Source of the DNA: Mesorhizobium sp. LSJC280B00
Lineage (GTDB): Bacteria > Pseudomonadota > Alphaproteobacteria > Rhizobiales > Rhizobiaceae
Assembly (NCBI RefSeq): GCF_000502835.1
Contig: NZ_AYVL01000006.1
Coordinates: forward strand, 157,151-221,150
Direction of reading: 5' to 3'
Length of the DNA: 64,000 nt
The notes beneath the pieces were generated by a model, which saw nothing but the letters and a program-made list of their open reading frames with translations, ran no database searches and was not told where the DNA came from. Shown here piece by piece: positions 60,028-64,000 of the stretch; within the stretch, counting starts at the first letter, position 1; each line of letters opens with the position of its first letter. Position numbers and translations under genes: made by a program.

Positions 60028-60765
60028 TCAGGCCTGAACGAATTTCTGTAGGCGATCCGCCACGATCAGCCCTGCCCGGCTGTTCAAGTGCACGCCGTCG
60101 GTGTGAAATAGCCAGCCATTTACGCGGGCGACATCATCCGGACGCTGCCGCAGCACCAGTACGCGAAAAGCATCGCGATAGAATGGAAGAAAGTTGAACG
60201 CCGTGTAGGCCCGGCCAGGCGAGGCGCGAACCGCCTCGGTGAGCGCCTCATGGAGCGGGACATAGCCGCAGCGTTCCTCGTGCGCGATGGCCGCCACGAT
60301 CGCAGAATATTCCTTGATCCGCCGGTTGAGCTCGCTCTGGAACGGGTCGTCCGAATCCGGCGCTTCTCCTATCGGAGGGAGCGAGCAAAGGCCGATGTCC
60401 GCCGCCGTCTCGCGCTTCAGCCTGCGTGCTATCTCGGCCAGATTCTCGTGGAACCAATCGGGCGAAGGCGTGCGGGGCAGACGCTTCCAAAACGTAAAGA
60501 ACCGCCGCACTTTGCGTGACACGAGCGTGAGAACATCATTCCCGCCGACCCAGACGATGACCTTGTCGGGACGACAGGCGAGCACATCCGGCAACCGCTG
60601 CAGCGCGTTGTAGGCCAAGTCGCCGCCGACGCCAAAATTCCGGAACTCAAATTGCCCGTTGCCCGGCCGCCGGCGGAGCTCCGCCATCCAATCGAATGCC
60701 TGGCCCTTGCCCGCCGTGCTGCTCGACCCGAGGCACGCCACGATTTTTCGTTGAGGACGCACCAT
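60028..60765 (-). CDS. SGNH/GDSL-family hydrolase
   Basis: A 245-residue SGNH hydrolase: block I VACLGSSSTAGKG (Ser), GVGGDLAYNALQRLP (Gly), VIVWVGGNDVLTL (GGND, Asn), and HTDGVHLNSRAG (Asp/His). No signal peptide. It probably deacylates a small ester or lipid. Overlaps nothing; 37 bases after the sigma gene stop on the same strand. Confidence 0.9.
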   Translation of the reverse strand: MVRPQRKIVACLGSSSTAGKGQAFDWMAELRRRPGNGQFEFRNFGVGGDLAYNALQRLPDVLACRPDKVIVWVGGNDVLTLVSRKVRRFFTFWKRLPRTPSPDWFHENLAEIARRLKRETAADIGLCSLPPIGEAPDSDDPFQSELNRRIKEYSAIVAAIAHEERCGYVPLHEALTEAVRASPGRAYTAFNFLPFYRDAFRVLVLRQRPDDVARVNGWLFHTDGVHLNSRAGLIVADRLQKFVQA

Positions 60766-60802
60766 CGTAACTCCGCCAGGCCAGAAGTGAGAAATCGTCG
60801 CC

Positions 60803-61732
60803 TTATGCTCTTCCCAAAACGGCTGGCCCAGTCATGAGTTTCAGGTCGGATTCCGCGGCGTTTTCCAACATCCATGGACAGGCATAATAATCTTCGATGC
60901 GATCGATGACGCGACCGGCGACATGGACACGAACCGGCCACGCGACCTGCCACCGGTCGCCTCGCTGGAAGAGCACGATCAGGACAGGCTCTCCGTCGAT
61001 CGCCCCCAACACCATGGTCCACGTCTCCGGGTTTCGCTCGTATTCGACGAAATAGGGAGAACTTCTGAGCAGGCCGTCGAAGCAGTCGGCGACCCGCAAC
61101 CGAGCATCGGCGCTGGTGAGGCTCCGCACGCCATCCCAGTCATGGCGGTTGAAGAGGTCAACATAGCGCTGCAAGAGCCGCGCGGTGTCGGGATCAAGCG
61201 GACGGTTCGGTTCACCGGCAGGTTCAGGGGGCAAGTCGGCGAGCTTCGCCCGTCCGCGGGAGAGCGCGGATTTGACGCCCCCAACCGTCGAGTCCACGAG
61301 TTCTGCGGTCTCTTCCAGCGAATAGTCGAACACGTCCTTCAGGAGGATGCAGGCGCGCTCCTTGGGCGGCAAGCGGCCAACCAGCCGTTCGATGGCGCGG
61401 CGTGCATCGGTCGCTGCCGGCTCTGCAGAGACAACGCCGATGTCGTCCGAATAGGCGTGCTCCGCGCGCTCGCGCACATCGCGTCGCCTCAGAAAGTCGA
61501 TGCAGCGATTGTGAGCGATGCGAAACAGCCAGGGCTTCAGCCGGCGGGCATCGTCGAGGGTCTCAATCTTCGTGTAGGCCTCGAACAGCGTCTCCTGCAC
61601 GAGATCCTCACCGTCGAGGCGTGAGCCCGTCATGCGGGCGCAGTAGCGATGCAGTTGGGCGCGGACGCCTGACACCGTCTCGAGGAAGGCGCGATATCGC
61701 GCATCGAACAGGCCGGTCGGTCGCTCGGGCAT
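60803..61732 (-). CDS. ECF sigma factor with NTF2/SnoaL-like C-terminal domain
   Basis: A 309-residue ECF sigma factor: region 2 VRAQLHRYCARMTGSRLDGE, DLVQETLFEAYTKIETL, KPWLFRIAHNRCIDFLRRRD; region 4 LPPKERACILLKDVFDYSLE, ETAELVDSTVGGVKSALSRG. From residue 200 an NTF2-like domain follows (RLLQRYVDLFNRHDWDGVRS), as in SigJ/ECF41-related factors, where it controls activity. No anti-sigma gene is adjacent. ATG 61732 after GAAGG; ATG 61750 possible. Confidence 0.88.
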   Translation of the reverse strand: MPERPTGLFDARYRAFLETVSGVRAQLHRYCARMTGSRLDGEDLVQETLFEAYTKIETLDDARRLKPWLFRIAHNRCIDFLRRRDVRERAEHAYSDDIGVVSAEPAATDARRAIERLVGRLPPKERACILLKDVFDYSLEETAELVDSTVGGVKSALSRGRAKLADLPPEPAGEPNRPLDPDTARLLQRYVDLFNRHDWDGVRSLTSADARLRVADCFDGLLRSSPYFVEYERNPETWTMVLGAIDGEPVLIVLFQRGDRWQVAWPVRVHVAGRVIDRIEDYYACPWMLENAAESDLKLMTGPAVLGRA

Positions 61733-61769
61733 GTCCTTCAGCTGCCACATCTTGGTTTCAATTTGCCAG

Positions 61770-62702
61770 TCATGCGACCTCCTGACCTTCAGCGCGTGTT
61801 GCCGCGGTTGCGGCCAGACCAAGCTTGGGGCGAACCCATTGTGCCGACCGCGCGATCGCGTCGTCGGCTTCGGGCGCGCGCCCAGCCATCATCTGGAACG
61901 AGTGCAGCATCCCCGGAAATACGTCCAGGCGCGCCTCGACGCCGGCGGCCTTTGCGCGATCGGCAAGCGCTCGGCTGTCGTCGAGCAGGGTTTCGTCTCC
62001 ACCCACTTGCAGATAGATCGGCGGCAGGCCCTTCAGATCGGCAAAGATCGGGCTGGCGAGTGGATGCCGGGGATCGGTCCCTGCAAGGACTTGCGATACC
62101 AGCATATCCACGACCGCCCTCTGGAAGAAGGCGTCCTTCTCGCGGTTGCTTTCGTAGGAGTGCCCGCTCGCCGACAGATCATACCAGCCAGAGATGCTGA
62201 GAATCGCGGCCGGCAGCGGCCGCCCCGCATCGCGGAGTTTCATCGCCGCCGCAACGATCAGGCCAGCACCAGCGGAATCGCCTGCAGCTATGGTGTGCTT
62301 CGGCGCGACACCCTGCTCGGCGAGCCATTCGAACGCGGTCACGGCCTGCTCGATTTGGCGCGGAAACTTGCTCTGGAAAACGTAGTCGTACGTAGCGAGC
62401 AGAGCGTAACAGCCGATCGCCTTAGCAAGGTGTCCGACCATCTTGCGATGGGTCCAGATCGATCCGCCGACATAGCCACCGCCGTGCAGGTAAAGCATGA
62501 CCCGGTCTTTGGCCGCCGTTTTTGGCTGAACCCACAGCGCGGTCTTGTCGCCGAGGTTGGTCTCGACGTAATCGACGCCGCCCGGTTCTGCCGTCAAAAC
62601 GGACCACTCGGATGCTTCCTGTGGCGATTCTCGACCGCTGCGCCAGGCCTCCGCAAGCGTTTCGTAGTGTATCTTGTTCGCCAGGCTCTGCTTGCTGTTC
62701 AT
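61770..62702 (-). CDS. Alpha/beta hydrolase of the HSL (acetyl-esterase) family
   Basis: A 310-residue esterase: oxyanion motif YLHGGGYVGGS, nucleophile elbow AAGDSAGAGL (Ser), acid residue region GGDETLLDDS and DVFPGMLHSFQMM with His. Bacterial hormone-sensitive-lipase type, acting on short-chain esters. GGAGCGTGAC precedes ATG 62702. In line with the sigma factor gene 37 bases downstream. Confidence 0.92.
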   Translation of the reverse strand: MNSKQSLANKIHYETLAEAWRSGRESPQEASEWSVLTAEPGGVDYVETNLGDKTALWVQPKTAAKDRVMLYLHGGGYVGGSIWTHRKMVGHLAKAIGCYALLATYDYVFQSKFPRQIEQAVTAFEWLAEQGVAPKHTIAAGDSAGAGLIVAAAMKLRDAGRPLPAAILSISGWYDLSASGHSYESNREKDAFFQRAVVDMLVSQVLAGTDPRHPLASPIFADLKGLPPIYLQVGGDETLLDDSRALADRAKAAGVEARLDVFPGMLHSFQMMAGRAPEADDAIARSAQWVRPKLGLAATAATRAEGQEVA

Positions 62703-63033
62703 GTCACGCTCCAATTCGTCCAGGAGGGCGATGTCAAGGATGACCGTGCCCATGAACAGCTAAGACGGATGAACCCAGCGAAAGGATACGTGGCCGGCAG
62801 ATGCAACGCCTCGCCGGTGGCAGTTGCCGCGGACCCCGGGTGTCAAACCCAGCAAGGCTAGGCTGCTCCACCCTTCTCTGTGGGACGTTCGTTCCAGACA
62901 TTCGCCGATCGGCCAGATGCTTCGTCTATGCCGTCGCCGGGTGGCCGGGGGCTGGGACTATTGACTATTATCGCCGAGCCAACATCGCCTTAAACATGCT
63001 GCTCTATCCTCTTCTACTCCGCAGTACTCCTCG
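62703..63033. other. Intergenic stretch before guaA end
   Basis: No supported gene or terminator in these 331 bases. It ends in CAGTACTCCTCG next to the guaA stop, similar to the bases left of the internal att site at 54035, so it probably represents the inner arm of the element nearest guaA. Confidence 0.45.
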
Positions 63034-64000
63034 TCACTCCCACTCGATGGTGCCTGGCGGCTTGCTCGTCACGTCGTAGACCACGCGGTTGATGCCGCGT
63101 ACCTCGTTGATGATGCGGGTGGCGGCTGCTCCCAGGAATGCCATGTCGTAATGGTAGAAGTCTGCCGTCATGCCGTCGACCGAGGTGACGGCGCGCAGCG
63201 CGCAGACGAACTCGTAGGTGCGGCCGTCGCCCATCACGCCGACGGTCTGCACCGGCAGCAGCACGGCGAAGGCCTGCCAGATGGCGTCGTAGAGACCGGC
63301 CTTGCGGATCTCGTCGAGATAGATGGCGTCGGCCTCGCGCAGGATCTCCAGCTTTTCGCGGGTGATGCCGCCCGGACAGCGGATGGCGAGACCGGGACCG
63401 GGGAACGGATGCCGGCCAATGAAGCTGTCGGGCAGGCCGAGCTCCTTGCCGAGCGCCCTCACCTCGTCCTTGAACAATTCGCGCAGCGGCTCGACCAGCT
63501 GCATGTTCATGCGTTCGGGCAAGCCACCGACATTGTGATGCGACTTGATGGTCACCGACGGGCCGCCGCTGAAAGAGACGCTTTCGATGACGTCGGGATA
63601 GAGGGTGCCTTGTGCCAGGAAATCGGCGCCGCCGAGCTTCTCGGCCTCCTCCTCGAACACTTCGATGAACAGCCGCCCGATGGTCTTGCGCTTCTTCTCG
63701 GGGTCCGACTCGCCCTCGAGCGCGCCGATGAAACGGTCCGAAGCGTCGACCAGGATCAGCGGCAGATTGTAATGCTGGCGAAACATCTCCACCACGCCTG
63801 ATGCCTCGTCCTTGCGCATCAGACCGTGGTCGACAAGGATGCAGGTGAGCTGGTCGCCGACCGCCTCATGGATCAGCAAGGCCGCGACCGAGGAATCGAC
63901 GCCGCCCGACAGCGCGCAGATCACCTTGCCCTTGCCGACCTGTTTGCGGATCGTCTCGACCGCGTGCTCGCGGTAGGCGCGCATCGTCCAGTCGCCTTCG
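63034..64000 (-). CDS. guaA: GMP synthase, C-terminal part (5' end outside window)
   Basis: Final step of GMP synthesis (XMP to GMP). The window holds the ATP-pyrophosphatase domain with PP-loop [56 protein letters not shown] and the dimerisation domain ending KPPGTIEWE. The frame stays open to base 64000; the N-terminal glutaminase domain lies beyond. Its last 15 bases (63034-63048) form the att-like core repeated at 48494, 54035 and 58040, so integrations preserve a functional gene end. Confidence 0.97.
   Translation of the reverse strand, partial: EGDWTMRAYREHAVETIRKQVGKGKVICALSGGVDSSVAALLIHEAVGDQLTCILVDHGLMRKDEASGVVEMFRQHYNLPLILVDASDRFIGALEGESDPEKKRKTIGRLFIEVFEEEAEKLGGADFLAQGTLYPDVIESVSFSGGPSVTIKSHHNVGGLPERMNMQLVEPLRELFKDEVRALGKELGLPDSFIGRHPFPGPGLAIRCPGGITREKLEILREADAIYLDEIRKAGLYDAIWQAFAVLLPVQTVGVMGDGRTYEFVCALRAVTSVDGMTADFYHYDMAFLGAAATRIINEVRGINRVVYDVTSKPPGTIEWE

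Larger units (their letters stand above)
48494..63048. mobile_element. Tandem array of guaA-targeted segments, no integrase seen
   Basis: Four copies of the 15-base guaA end TCA(T/C)TCCCACTCGAT stand at 48494, 54035, 58040 and 63034. The left one belongs to a displaced 3' fragment of guaA, the right one to the working gene. Between them lie three cassettes of about 5.5, 4.0 and 5.0 kb. Cassette 1: broken oxidoreductase, LysR, reductases. Cassette 2: methyltransferase, FAD oxidoreductase, TetR, repeats. Cassette 3: TetR, VOC, GFA, SGNH hydrolase, sigma factor, esterase. No tyrosine recombinase, excisionase or conjugation gene is visible, so these resemble cis-mobilisable remnants. IntG of tripartite Mesorhizobium ICEs uses the guaA site. 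Confidence 0.72.

Overview
The window looks like chromosomal DNA of a Rhizobiales alphaproteobacterium, most likely Mesorhizobium or a close relative. The basis is GC-rich coding, an EcfG-type stress sigma factor with GGAAC-N16/17-CGTT-like promoters, DUF982, DUF2934 and PRC-barrel stress proteins, FadR/HutC-type GntR regulators beside sugar and solute catabolic operons, and a guaA gene whose 3' end has served as an integration site (the guaA site is the known IntG target of tripartite ICEs in Mesorhizobium). No tRNA, rRNA, CRISPR array or intact transposase was seen.

Layout. 1-6.85 kb: a tightly overlapping plus-strand operon for making a glycan or glycoside (CgeB-like glycosyltransferase, sugar nucleotidyltransferase, two methyltransferases, a GH-A glycosidase whose halves appear swapped, a GT4 glycosyltransferase, a CelD-type acyltransferase). 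7.0-10.9 kb: general stress block with a NepR-like micro-ORF, an EcfG-like sigma factor, small hydrophilic proteins, two DUF982 proteins and a stand-alone SIR2-domain gene. 11.1-19.7 kb: one long overlapping operon joining a lanthanide-type PQQ alcohol dehydrogenase (XoxF/XoxJ/cytochrome c) to a complete caa3-type cytochrome oxidase with its CtaG assembly factor, a self-contained alcohol-to-oxygen respiratory chain. 19.8-24.6 kb: an NRAMP-like transporter, PRC-barrel proteins, an SDR-DoxX protein and small stress proteins. 24.6-31.5 kb: uronate/mannonate catabolism (GntR, SDR, PfkB kinase, UxuA, ThuA, Gfo/Idh/MocA, DHDPS-family aldolase) with two copies of a palindromic operator. 31.5-37.5 kb: DUF1801, VOC, SRPBCC-ArsR, two toxin-antitoxin modules (one toxin frameshifted) and an ECF42 sigma/YCII pair. 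37.7-46.8 kb: taurine-type ABC transporter, HutC regulator, Zn alcohol dehydrogenase, HisD-like dehydrogenase, SDR and a dimethylformamidase-like protein, resembling a sulfonate or C3-alcohol catabolic locus.

47.2-48.4 kb carries two DHFR/RibD-like reductases. From 48,494 to 63,048 the DNA is an array of putative integrated segments at guaA: a displaced 3' fragment of guaA at the left, the real guaA at the right, and two internal copies of the 15-bp guaA end sequence. Three gene cassettes lie between the four att-like sites, rich in regulators, oxidoreductases, hydrolases and broken genes, with no recombinase in the window. A cluster of AAAAGTACCGTCA repeats sits beside one internal site. This tandem, integrase-less array is the most unusual feature here.
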